Shown here one piece after another: positions 29,746 to 39,828 of a stretch of 64,000 nt of DNA. Below the pieces are notes generated by a model, which saw only the letters and a program-made list of their open reading frames with translations, was not told the DNA's origin and ran no database searches. A program made the translations under genes and the position numbers. Numbering within the stretch: the first letter of the stretch is position 1; each line of letters starts with the position of its first letter. Where the stretch lies: contig CM066310.1 in the NCBI GenBank assembly GCA_033807695.1, forward strand, positions 2,852,001 through 2,916,000. The letters are read 5' to 3'. Source of the stretch: Daedaleopsis sinensis (lineage: Eukaryota > Basidiomycota > Agaricomycetes > Polyporales > Polyporaceae).

Positions 29746-30646
29746 ACTCGGGTAGCTGTGTTGGTCATTGTTATATCCACTATTAATATTTACGTCTCCC
29801 TTGTACATGTATAATGCGACGGAGGCGACATGGTCATCATGCTCACCGAATAGTTACAAACGAGTCTCCGCGTACTAGATCAATTTTAGTATACTTCACT
29901 ATTGGCACGACCGGCGGAGGTGCCGCTGCTGCGGTGACTCGGAATAATTGCAGTTTGTCGTACTACCAGGAGCTCGTATAGTAAGTATTTCGTCAGGTTC
30001 CACCACTCGTTGATGACCGAGATGCGGAGAATCTGGGGTCTATGGCCCAGTGAGTACTTGGAGCCGTTTCGTAGATGTAAAGAGACGCCGAAGCCACCAG
30101 CCTTTCTCTGCTAGTATTAGCGCCCTGTGAGCCTGCTTGAAGTCCGTCAGTACTACCACTGTCTCTGGGTCGACTATCTGCTTCCGCCTCGTGCTTGCAT
30201 TTGAATCTCTAGAATCGAGCTTTGCGTTATACTCTCCCTGCTTTCTGATCGGAAAGTACGCCATCGGTTGCTCGAACGAGTGGCAAGAGGCTCCGGTAAC
30301 GCGGCGACTCGACCTGCGCGAGACTCGGAGGTTCAAGACGTGACAGGACCGGCCACTACAAGGCTCACGACTGCTGGCTGCTTGGGGTGATAGATGAGGA
30401 CAAGCTCCGTGCGTTGAACGCGTCAAAACACGTCCCAAGCTTTGGTGAGCGTCTGGACGGTTTTCGTGTTAAACGCGACCCCTCAAACACCTACTACTCC
30501 GCAGGAACATTGCTGACGACTTGACGGTATAAAGAAGGGAGTGAATCCTCTGAATCTGGTGAGTCTGTATGTGAATCATTGTGATGAGATAGCCTCTGAC
30601 TCTTGTGTACCATATCAACTTGAATCGCTTCCATTTAGACGTCATG
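29746..30646. other. Intergenic and 5' leader of the F-box gene
   Basis: TATAAA lies at 30528-30533. A GTGAGT at about 30560 and TTTAG at 30640 may form a leader intron ending just before the ATG at 30647. Nothing else was recognised. Confidence 0.35.
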
Positions 30647-32614
30647 CAGACCACCCCAGTTCATGCGAGTACCGTTCAATTCCCGAAACAGACCCCTCAT
30701 CCGGCTCCAAATTCTGTAGTCGATGCTGAAAGAGGACTGGCCGTCTTGCTTGAGCAAAAGGCTGCCCTGGACCATCGCATTATCGAGACCATCGGGTTCA
30801 TCAATGCCAGTCGTCCCATCAATCGCCTTCCTCTCGAGCTTCTTGTCTATATCTTCCACTGCGCCCGCGATGTACTCCCTTTGCCCGACTACATCACATC
30901 CAAGCACTATCACAGTTCAGTCAACCCTCCGTGGTATCCCATGATAGCAGTCTGCCGCCAATGGTATACGATTTTCTTGGCAACCCCAAAACTCTGGTCG
31001 CTCGTCGAGGTTACCGCGAAAACCCAGAACGAGCGATTCAAAGCCGCGCTGCTGAAGTCCGCGACACATCCGATCGAACTCATCATCGATGATCCAGGTC
31101 CACGAAGCGCCCCCAGGTTCATCCTCAATCTCAATCCGCACTCAACGCGTATCGGAACCTTCCATTGCAAGGACGTTCCTCGCCGAGATGCAGAGTGCGT
31201 CTCGAAGTTTGTCCACAAGTCCTTGCCGGCGTTAAGGGAGCTCTCGCTGTGGTTCGATCCCGCATACGTCAACGTACAATTCATGGGTCTCGCAGCAGGA
31301 CTGGTCATCGAAGAAGGAGAGGTCTTCAATTTCGAGATCAGCGAGGAACGCCTCCCCCGACTTCGCGAGCTCTCGTTGCGTGGAATCGGCCTTCAAGGCC
31401 CACTGCCTTGGGGCGAATGCAGACCTCCTCCTCTGACTCGTTTGGAGTTGCGCGACAGCACCAATCCGGGCACCCACATCGCCGAGTTCATGTTTTTCCT
31501 CCAATCCCTCCCCGAGCTTGAGGACCTCACGTTGGTTCGGTTTCGACCGCTAGATATTGAGCACCTCAACTTTACCGTCTATTCGAACCTAGCAGATCTT
31601 GAACCTCTTCCTGTCGTTACGTTCGGGCCGAAGCTACGAAATCTCGTTATCCAGGACATCGATATCTACGTGGCACGCCTCCTCAGCGGCCTCAAGGTTC
31701 CTGTCTCAACCAATGTCGATATCGTCAAGATGATTGCCCCAGCAGACCACGCCGAGCTCCGCGTGCTACCAGAACTCTTGGAGGTGCCCCACTTCTCCTG
31801 TCTTCCGGAAGATAAAGACGGGCTGCCAATCCTCCGGCGTGCGTTCACCGTGCGCGTTTCGCAAAGCCACTCGTCAACATACGCCGTCATATCTACTGAT
31901 ACGAATACTTGCTGCATTGGCGTGAAGGCGCCAAAGAACTTCTTCCACGATTACCCGACCGACTTCCTTACCTCCATCACGACGTTGCTCGCTGACGCTC
32001 CGATCACCGATCTCTGCGTGGACAACATCTGGGATATAGGGTTGACCAAGCGCACGTGGACGAACGCTCTGAAACGTATTCCACGGCTGAAGAGGCTTAC
32101 GGTCTTCATCGACCCCAAAGCAAGCGAGGAGACCCTCGATCCACTGCTCCGCGCGCTGCGCAGCGGGACAAAGGACAATGTACTATGTCCCGATCTCGAA
32201 GAACTCCATCTCAATACTCCCGCCTCGGAAAGCGACGACGAAGGGACGGTCAGCGCGATTTGCGACTGTCTCTATGCGCGGCAGCGTCTCGGATGCAAGC
32301 GCCTGAAGACTCTCTGCGTTGAACTGGCGGACCCGGACTCGGACAGTGTCATTGACCCATCATCGATATCGGCGGGTAACGCGGCTGAAGGTGCTACTCT
32401 CGCGTCGCTGGCAGACGATGTCGATTGCTCACATCGCACATATGGTCATGACCTCGCGGTATGTATTGCGGTACGGGCGAAGGTACATTGCTGAACCCCT
32501 CTGCTGCAGGAGGAGCTTCTGGATCTACGGGTTCTGATGGAAGACGTCTGTCTCTGCTGTCCCATCCCAGACTCGAGCAGTTCCGTGGACTCGGATGCAG
32601 ACTCGGAGGTGTGA
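30647..32614 (+). CDS. F-box/LRR protein
   Basis: This is a putative SCF substrate adaptor of 638 residues in two exons (30647-32458 and 32510-32614). A short coiled N-terminus (ERGLAVLLEQKAALDHRIIE) precedes the F-box INRLPLELLVYIFHCARD and the WYPMIAVCRQW block. Leucine-rich segments follow (LPALRELSLWF, LPRLRELSLRGIGL, LTRLELRDS, LPELEDLTLVRF, GPKLRNLVIQDID, IPRLKRLTVFID). The GTATGT donor at 32459 and GCAG acceptor at 32509 replace a read-through tail with EELLDLRVLMEDVCLCC and an acidic end. The next gene is a tandem paralogue with the same layout. The substrate is unknown. Confidence 0.87.
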
Positions 32615-32978
32615 CGATGCTCTCTTCATCCGTAGATATCATCATCTATGGAAGGACTCTGTCGCTTTGCCAAAGGCCCATTCGCCAATATGCTCCTGGA
32701 TCGACACCATATCGCATTGATCACTCCGACTATTCTATGCTGACGAGGAGATGCTTACTAGCGCGTTATTTGATGGTGTTGATAGGGCGCCAATACCACC
32801 CCATTTCGCTTTTTCGTATCTGTTGCCCCTTTTCCTCTCGCAACGAGCTCCCCTTCGCTACACCTATCCACGGTCAAACGTACTCCAGGTACCAGTTCTT
32901 CTCCGCTGCTTTATGCTACCTAGAAGGCTTAATGTGAAGTTGTAGAACACTTTCCTACACGCTCACTGAGTAGCAATC

Positions 32979-34862
32979 ATGGACTGGAGTCCCCCCGACG
33001 GTGCAGCTTCTCATAACACAGAAGCGGGGAGTCCTGTGGCAATCTCAGTTGCGCATACCCTCCTTGATACCGCGGGGTATGACGACAATCTCAAATGGCG
33101 TATCCTGAATACCGGATGCCCTATCAACCGTCTGCCTGTCGAGCTCCTAGTCAAGATTTTCAAAGAAGTGCACAGCATATCCTATCTATTCGACATCCTG
33201 TTTCAAGGGAACGAGTGCCTTGACGTTGACCACCCTTGGTATCCCATGCTCGGTGTTTGTCGTCATTGGAAGGCGGTAGTCACTGCTGCGCCTGGCTTGT
33301 GGCGGCATGTTCACATTCGCGAAACGGACAGCGTCGAATACGCGAAGTCTCTCCTGGCAAGGTCTGGTTTCCACACCATCGAAGTCGCTCTTGATGGGGT
33401 ACAAGACATCGCGTCGCTAGTGGACGAACTGGTGAGACATCGCGCACGCATCTCTGTTCTCCACGTCCAGCGCATCCCCTCCTCCAAGGGCCAAATCGTC
33501 TCGAAGCTATTTGATGGACCAATGCCCGCATTGGAGCAACTCAGCCTGTGGTTTACCGATGACAAAACCGGTGGTGGCCATGCTCAGGACCCGAAGGAAG
33601 CATTCATGCTAGACATCAGAGGCGTGCAATTTCCGCAGCTTCGACGCCTCTCCCTGTGGGGAGTCGGGCTGAAAAACACCCTTCCTACCAGGGTTCAAGA
33701 TGCTCCGCCGCTTTCGTACCTTGAGTTGCGCGACAGCATCGAGCCCGAGTGCAACATCGTGGCTTTCCCCGCCTTTCTGCGATCATGCCCGGATCTCGAA
33801 TGCCTCTACCTGTCCAGGTTCCGGCCGTTCGAAGAAGGATTCAACGTCTTCGTCGACCAATGGAACATTGCCGCCGCGTCCATGGTCGAGTTTGGTCCGA
33901 AGCTCCGCCGCCTTGTTGTCGAGGACATCGATGCATACGCCGCGCGGCTACTCAGTGCCATGTCCGTCTCACCATCCACCGAGGTTACCGTCATCAAGCT
34001 CATCTCTCCAGGCGATCCCAACGAGCATCGAGAGCAACACGATCTGTTTGCTTCCTCGTTCAACTCCTGCCTCCCTGTCGACCTCGACAGATTCCCAATC
34101 CTCCAGGAGGTGAACCGTGCCCACGTCGACTGGTGCCGCTCCAACTCCACAATGCACTTCGTCGCGTCCTCTGGGAACACCTCTTTCTCGATTGGCGTCT
34201 CCTTCGACAGTGGATACACGCACCCAGAGCCGGAGATATTCCCGGTCGAGGTCGCTGATTTCTTGCAAAATGCGCCGCTGACCGAGTTATGGATCGCGGA
34301 CATCCCCAACCTCGTGTACGACAGCACACATTGGTCTTTCCTCCTCAGCCTCCTGCCCAGGCTGAAGAAGCTGACGATCTTCTTCGACCGCTACGGCAGT
34401 GGCGACTCGGGGATCCTCGATGGCCTTCTCCTGGCCCTGCAGGTTACCACTCCCGACGGGACAATGTTGTGTTCGGAACTCCAGGAGCTGCAGCTTAGCG
34501 CCCCCACGTTCGACGACGCCGAAGCATTCGCTGCGGTTCTCCGCGTGTCTCTGTCCGCTAGGGAGAATCGCAGCGGCAAACGGCTGCAACACCTTCTCCT
34601 TGCGGTCGACTCCCAGCGGAAAGATCCGGAGGCGCCCCGGCCCTCATCCGATGAAACCCAGAAGCTCGCAGAACGCTGCTACGCGGCGGTCGAGTCACTC
34701 GCGGACAAAGTGCAATGCGTGAGCGACAGGTCCCACGTATGGTCCGACCTCGATGTGAGTTCGCAGTAATACCCTGATGACGAGGCCTATAGCTGATCGC
34801 ATGAGTGCGGAATGCAGGACACGAAGACGAACTTGTTGTACTGGATGCAAGAGTTGGTCTAG
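32979..34862 (+). CDS. F-box/LRR protein, tandem paralogue
   Basis: It shares domain order and many blocks with the upstream neighbour: F-box INRLPVELLVKIFKEV, DVDHPWYPMLGVCRHW, MPALEQLSLWF, FPQLRRLSLWGVGLKN, LSYLELRDSIEP, GPKLRRLVVEDIDAYAARLL and LPRLKKLTIFFDR. The main exon is 32979-34754. A GTGAGT donor at 34755 and GCAG acceptor at 34817 lead to a 14-codon last exon ending at 34862 (DTKTNLLYWMQELV), giving 606 residues. Unspliced, it would end at 34769. The paralogues have diverged well in their C-terminal halves, so the duplication is not recent. Confidence 0.86.
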
Positions 34863-35222
34863 TCAAGTCACTCTCCGTCTAGAGTTGCGGTAACTCAGAT
34901 CTACCTCCTACTGCGCGCTTGGACTTATGCCACTGGCATGACTCATCTATCTCTCTGCTATTTACTCCCTCCCCCCTTCCGAGTCGGACTGCAATAGTCC
35001 CTTGTATATCAATCGTTGTGTTCAAACCGCTCTCTTCGTCGCTTATATCTATACTACTTGATCTACTTAGAGTCACGCGATTCGATGTTGCGATGAATTA
35101 CTCATGCGTTACATACTCTATAGTATACTAGTACTTTTGAGATTTGACAGGCATCTGTGCTAATTCCGTGTTTTCTCATAAACTACAATCAGACTCGAAG
35201 ATGTACTGTACCCACCTACTAT
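34863..35222. other. Intergenic; AT-richer, nothing recognised
   Basis: This is 3' flank of the second F-box gene. No gene, repeat or promoter element could be supported. Confidence 0.35.
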
Positions 35223-35840
35223 ATGATGTCGGTCACGGTAGCACCGGCCGCTGACCAGTCGCCAAACGCTGCGCTCGTCGGGTTCCACGAATGCGACTTA
35301 CTGCCATCACTACCGACATCCTCGCACAGCTTTCTCAAAGACACGGCTGACAACTCATCGTCCTCCACGCTAGCTGGCTGCACTTGCAGATCTCATACCC
35401 GGTGAGTTCCCTTTTTGTCGTCTGCGTTCAACGGTCTGACACATCTGATCATTTCGTGATAACCTTTTCGCAGATGACAGTACGTTTCAGTACCGAGTCC
35501 TGGCAGCTGTGTATCACTGGGATCTGCAGACGACGGGCCACGGCATACTCTGCCCTGTACACGCCCCTTCAAGTTGAAGAGCCCGGAGTGGTCCCTGCTT
35601 GACGGGGCGCTGAACGAGGCGAGCCCCGAGTCTAACGACGAATTTCCCGCTAATTGCGCAAGGCCAAGGCGTGTCCAAGGACTTTAAACTCGCAGCACCG
35701 CTCGCCTTCGCGGATGTCCTCAGCGACCCGCATTCACAGACTTGCGGAGAAGAGTCGCTTGGGCTCATTGTCACGGCCGCTCGCGGTGGTTGGGCGGGAT
35801 GCTTGCTCGTATGTTCAAATCGTGCTAATAGTTGACTACT
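35223..35840 (+). pseudogene. Broken gene of unknown family
   Basis: A start region MSVTVAPAADQSPNAALVGF precedes a GTGAGT...CGCAG intron-like gap (about 35402-35473). Coding-like sequence follows in three different frames: DDSTFQYRVLAAVYHWDLQT and GHGILCPVHAP, then LKSPEWSLLDGALNEASPES, then VSKDFKLAAPLAFADVLSDP and GLIVTAARGGWAGCLLVC. At least two single-base frame changes are needed, near 35571 and 35660. I do not recognise the family. It may be a genuine pseudogene or a gene with assembly errors. Confidence 0.4.
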
Positions 35841-35998
35841 GCAGTGCCCGCAGAGCCCAACGTTTCTACACCCTCATGGATGACCAAGTCCACTCCGAGT
35901 CAGGATTTCGTAGGACAGACGGAGCACCCCAGTCATCATGCGACCTAATTGTAGTCCTCCGGCCGGGAACTGCGACCAAAGTCAGGTAGCCATCAGTA

Positions 35999-36105
35999 GC
36001 CTTCTCATTGTTGCCCCCCGAGCACTGAGTAAGCATGAGTCGGAGGAATGGCAGTTGAACATGCAAACAATGCCGCTACTCGAAGATCTCGAGGTTCACC
36101 TTTGT
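35999..36105 (+). pseudogene. Duplicated F-box gene fragment
   Basis: These 107 bp match 23163-23057 (minus strand) of the F-box gene with four mismatches and no indel, encoding LLIVAPRALSKHESEEWQLN and PLLEDLEVHLC. The fragment is out of context and directly abuts an inverted copy of another gene. Confidence 0.85.
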
Positions 36106-36565
36106 AGTGTCCACGAGGACGAACATATGCTGGAATTTTCCCTTGTCCCGCATGTTCTGCTTGTCCCGTACAGGGATGAGGCGTGGGCAGAGCTGGCGCA
36201 GATATGGCTTGAGTGCGGGGACGTGCGCGTACACGTAGCCCGGGAGGTCCTCGTCCGCCTCTTCCAGCGCATACTTGTAATCTTGACTTTGGGAAACCGC
36301 CCAGTCACGACGGCACTCGTCGTCGATGATGAACCCGAACGTCTGTGCGGCAGCGTCGCGAGGGGGTAGTTGAATGGGGTGATAGGGTTTAAGGTCTGCT
36401 CCGAGTTCGGACATCGTGAACGGCAGGGTTTGGTGTTCAAGTGGGAGGAGGAAGAAGGACCACAGACTTACACCGTGCCAGCTGATAACGGTGGGAGTTG
36501 CATGCCGGTTCGGGTGAGGCATGGATGCCATGTACGCCATGACCCATCCACGTTAACCTTATGAT
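36106..36565 (-). pseudogene. Truncated copy of the small unknown protein at 42863
   Basis: The minus strand encodes MSELGADLKPYHPIQLPPRD, TFGFIIDDECRRDWAV and PGYVYAHVPALKPYLRQLCP up to QHMFVLVDT, where the F-box fragment begins and replaces the C-terminal third. It is nearly identical to 42735-43218, including the sequence upstream of the ATG. It differs by a 48-nt in-frame deletion after WAV and by one fewer TGTACG unit. Unlike the 42863 copy, it keeps the reading frame at MRDKGKFQHM. Confidence 0.8.
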
Positions 36566-37266
36566 TGCGTGAGCTTGGTCTGTGAAATGCACTACACCAA
36601 CGTGACTACCAACCTCGTTGGACCCAACTGAGATCTCGTAGCACGCACAGAGCACCCATGCGACCTGAGTCCTGACAATGCCGCATCATAGCTACGGGCA
36701 AAGGCCCGGTAGCTGGGGCTGAGTCTCCCTAACACTTTCGACGACTGCCCCGTCCACGTTCAAGGGACACATGCAGACGCACACTTCCTGCCACGTTTGT
36801 AGCTTATGCCCGACTCCGACGGTAACGAGGCTAGGGTAGAGGGCCCTGCCGCACAGTGTCGTGTTGGCCGTGAGATCTGAGACTTGACCTTCAGATTATC
36901 ACCTAACTCAACACGCGGTGGTTAGCAAGCCGATTCTTGTGATAAGAGCGCGATCAGTACCGTATTCGCATTTCACGGCCGGAATACTCGCACCCCAGCA
37001 CACTCCGCCGTCTGAGTGCCTCTCTCCTCCTTTCCGCTGTCTCTTGCGGAGTGAAAGGGCAGGAGATGCATGCTACTTACTATCCGCATGCGCATTGGAT
37101 CGCTCCAGGCGGTCTCATTCGTTCGGCTCTCGCACGGCACACACCACAGTGAAACTCGAAACCTGGATTTCGCATCTCGATCCACCACATATCTACTCTC
37201 CATCCCCTCCGTCCTCCGTCTGCAATTCAGGTACCGAGCCCCGCTAGCGCTAGCGCTGTGACGAGT
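36566..37266. other. Intergenic; nothing recognised
   Basis: About 700 bp between the chimeric fragments and the 3' end of the AIF-like gene. No supported feature was found. Confidence 0.35.
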
Positions 37267-39828
37267 CTACGCTTCCGGCGCCTCCGGGTCCGTCTCGAGG
37301 TCCTCGCGCGTGTACTCGTAGCCAAAGTACCGCCAGATGAGGTGCACGTCCAGGTCCGCCTGCTCCTCGTCCCGCGTCCCGATCACGCCCTGGTACTGGT
37401 ACACGCTCTTCGTCTGCGGCAGCCACATCGTCAGCGTTAGTATGAGTATGAGCCCCGCTCGCACGCAAGCCGGCACACGCACCAAGCCGAGGGAGACCTT
37501 GATCGCGGGCGCGCCGGGCGTGTACTTCTCCAGCGCGGGCGCGGGCGCATCCGCGACGCACGCCGCGTCCGCGTCCGTGCGCTGCACGAGCGCGACGATG
37601 TTCCGCGCCGCGACCTCGCCCTGGAAGAACGCGTTGTGGCCCGCGTTCACCGCCCCGAACGCGTCCGCCGCGTCCCCGATCGCGAACACGTGCTCCGCCG
37701 CCACGCGCGTGTGCGCGTCCTCCTCGACCGACGCGGGCGCGCGCGCGTTCTCGTCCGGGGACGACTCGGGCGACGCGGACAGGCTGAGCCGTGCGAGGTC
37801 CTCTGGGAGCGCAGCGGGCACGGGCGCCGGCGCCGGCTCCGCGAGCTGCATCGTGCGCCGGACGCGCGCCATGCCCTTGTCGGGCCCGTCGGCGATCACG
37901 GAGGATGGGAACACCGCGCGCAGGAGCGCGGTGTTCGGCGACTGGCCGGTGCACAGGAGCTGGGCCCGGAATTAGCATGCGAGTGTGGGTGCGCACTGTG
38001 TGGACACTCACGACGAGCTCGGCCGCGATCTCACGCCCGCTCTGTGTGCGAACGACACGTTCGCCGTTTCGCGACTTCTTCTCAGAGAGCGAGGAGAGGT
38101 CCAGGCGGTCGCCGAGCACGGTGCATACGTTGAGTGCGGAGAGCGAGGAGATGACTGCGGCGTGGTTAGTACTGGGTAGGATGATATAGACAGCTACTCA
38201 CTCTCTGAGTGCATGGCCTCGTCGAAGCGAGGGAGCAGGCGGTGACGCGAGTGCAGGAGAGTGACCTTGGTAGCCGGATGGATTTCAGCAATGTCTGTCG
38301 CGAATTCTGCGAATCGATGTTAGCGTCGTCGACACAATGGGGACAGTCACAGAGCAGGAGCGGAACGCGAGTCACGATACGATGAGTGGACACAGTCTCA
38401 CGAATCAGGGTGAGACACGAAATGCGTCCCGCGTGAACAGACCCGTTCCGCGAGGGGAGGTGAACACGACGCATGCTCCGCGACGGCGGGGTACGACACT
38501 AGCCGCGTATGCAGTCGTCGAGGGCGCGTCGCAGGAGGAGCGCGACTCATGACATGCGCTACAGCAGCAAGGCACAGCGGCACGTTCAGACCCGGATATG
38601 CGCTATGTAATATCCGTGGTCTGCAATCCGTAGCGCATGTGCATCTACCCACCATTGAGGGTGGGCAGACATCAACGCGACATGGGCGGCGTTTGATGAA
38701 GTGCGGGAAGTCGGAGAGGGCATCCCGACGACACGGGGCGACACTGTCAGGCGAGAACGTGCGCGCGCGTACAGGTCCAGGATCTTCAGTATCATCGAAC
38801 AAAGAGTGCGAATGATGACTTGCGATACGACAGCGAGTACGGCGGCATGTCCAGACGTGCTAGCTCGGTAGCACTTGGAGGCCGCGCCATGTATCATGCG
38901 TACTAGAATGGACACCGCGAATCTGTAGCGCATGGGCATCTGCCCACCATGAGCGGTGGGCAGACATCCATGCGACGCTGTAGCAAGACCGCTGGGCGAG
39001 TGCGCTCTGCAGGTCGATCTAGAGCAGCTGAATGGCGCAAAAGAGATGGATACGGAGAATAACAGGGATCCGACTGGGTCTGGAGCGAGGAGAGCTAAGC
39101 CCCTCAACATCCCGTAACATGAGGGGGGCCAAGGAAACGGCGACCGGATGATCCGGCAACAGGAGTACGATGCCAGATTCACCCGAAAATGCAGTAGACA
39201 CGAACAGAAAGACAGGAGGAAGAGACTCACGAATGCCGAGAGCACCACCGCCTACGACGAGCACGCTAGAGGCGCGCTCGACGCGCTTCTGGAACGCCTT
39301 GAGCCAGGCGATCCCGCCCGCCTTCGTGCCGCGCGATACGTCGAGCACGTCCGCCTTCTCCACCTCGTCCACATGGTCCGCGGCGGGGCCCCAGAGATTG
39401 ATGGGGGCCGGTAGGTGGCTGCCGAGGGCATAGACGAGGAAGTCGAAGTGCAGCGTGCGGTCCGCTTCAGACACGCCGTGCTCGGGGAAGGCCTTGTCGA
39501 GGACGAGCGAGTGCCGCGAGAGCGCAGTGACGGTTGCGTGGAGGAAGACGGTGGTAGGGCCTGGTGGTGGTGGGGAAGATTCGGAAGAGGAGGAGATGGG
39601 GGATGGGGAGGGGTAGAAGACGTTGGTGTAGGGGATGAAGGCCTTGTGCTCGTGTGCGGGGAGGACGGCGTAGCGGGGGAGGACGTACAGATGGTTCATG
39701 TGGCTGTTCCTGTCGACGAGGACAACGCGCCATCCGTGGGGGAGGCCCTGTGCGAGGAGTTGGGCTGCGCGGGCGCCGCCGTAGCTCGCTCCGAGGATGG
39801 CGACTGTCTTTGCGGGTTGTGTGGCCAT
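37267..39828 (-). CDS. AIF/FSP1-like FAD-dependent NAD(P)H oxidoreductase
   Basis: This pyridine nucleotide-disulfide oxidoreductase resembles AIFM2/FSP1. Exons 39828-39231, 38306-38202, 38154-38012 and 37959-37267 join in phase into 512 residues. An FAD-binding Rossmann motif (VAILGASYGGARAAQLL, then VVLVDRNSHMNHLYVLPRYA) opens the protein. The NAD(P)H-binding motif VLVVGGGALGIQFATDIAEI is split by the first intron. LLCTGQSPNT and the second FAD contact VFAIGDAADAFGAVNAGHNA follow, and a hydrophobic segment near the C-terminus (AGLILILTLTMWL) may anchor it. It may reduce quinones, as FSP1 does (inference). Exon 4 is very GC-rich. The first intron is 924 nt and carries a repeat. Confidence 0.87.
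38624..38686. repeat. Hairpin motif copy 1
   Basis: CGTAGCGCATGTGCATCTAC, then CCACC...GGTGGGCAGACATC. The inverted halves can pair around ATTGAG. It is similar to 38922-38984. Confidence 0.7.
38922..38984. repeat. Hairpin motif copy 2
   Basis: TGTAGCGCATGGGCATCTGC, then CCACCATGAGCGGTGGGCAG. The same order and orientation as copy 1, 298 bp away, with better pairing of the inverted halves (GCATCTGCCCACC with GGTGGGCAGACATC). Confidence 0.7.

Larger units (their letters stand above)
38307..39230 (-). other. Very long intron carrying duplicated hairpin motifs
   Basis: GTGAGT (39230) and CGCAG (38307) bound this intron; the other introns of the gene are about 47-52 nt. It contains two direct copies of a roughly 60-bp motif with an internal inverted repeat. 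An unknown insertion has probably enlarged it. Confidence 0.75.

Noticed and set aside
37336..38133. Plus-strand open frames of 165-212 codons
   Set aside because: They are shadows of the GC-rich last exon of the AIF-like gene on the minus strand.
38586..39248. A 220-codon minus-strand frame in the long AIF-like intron
   Set aside because: It runs across the hairpin repeats and the exon boundary. Composition and lack of homology suggest a chance frame.
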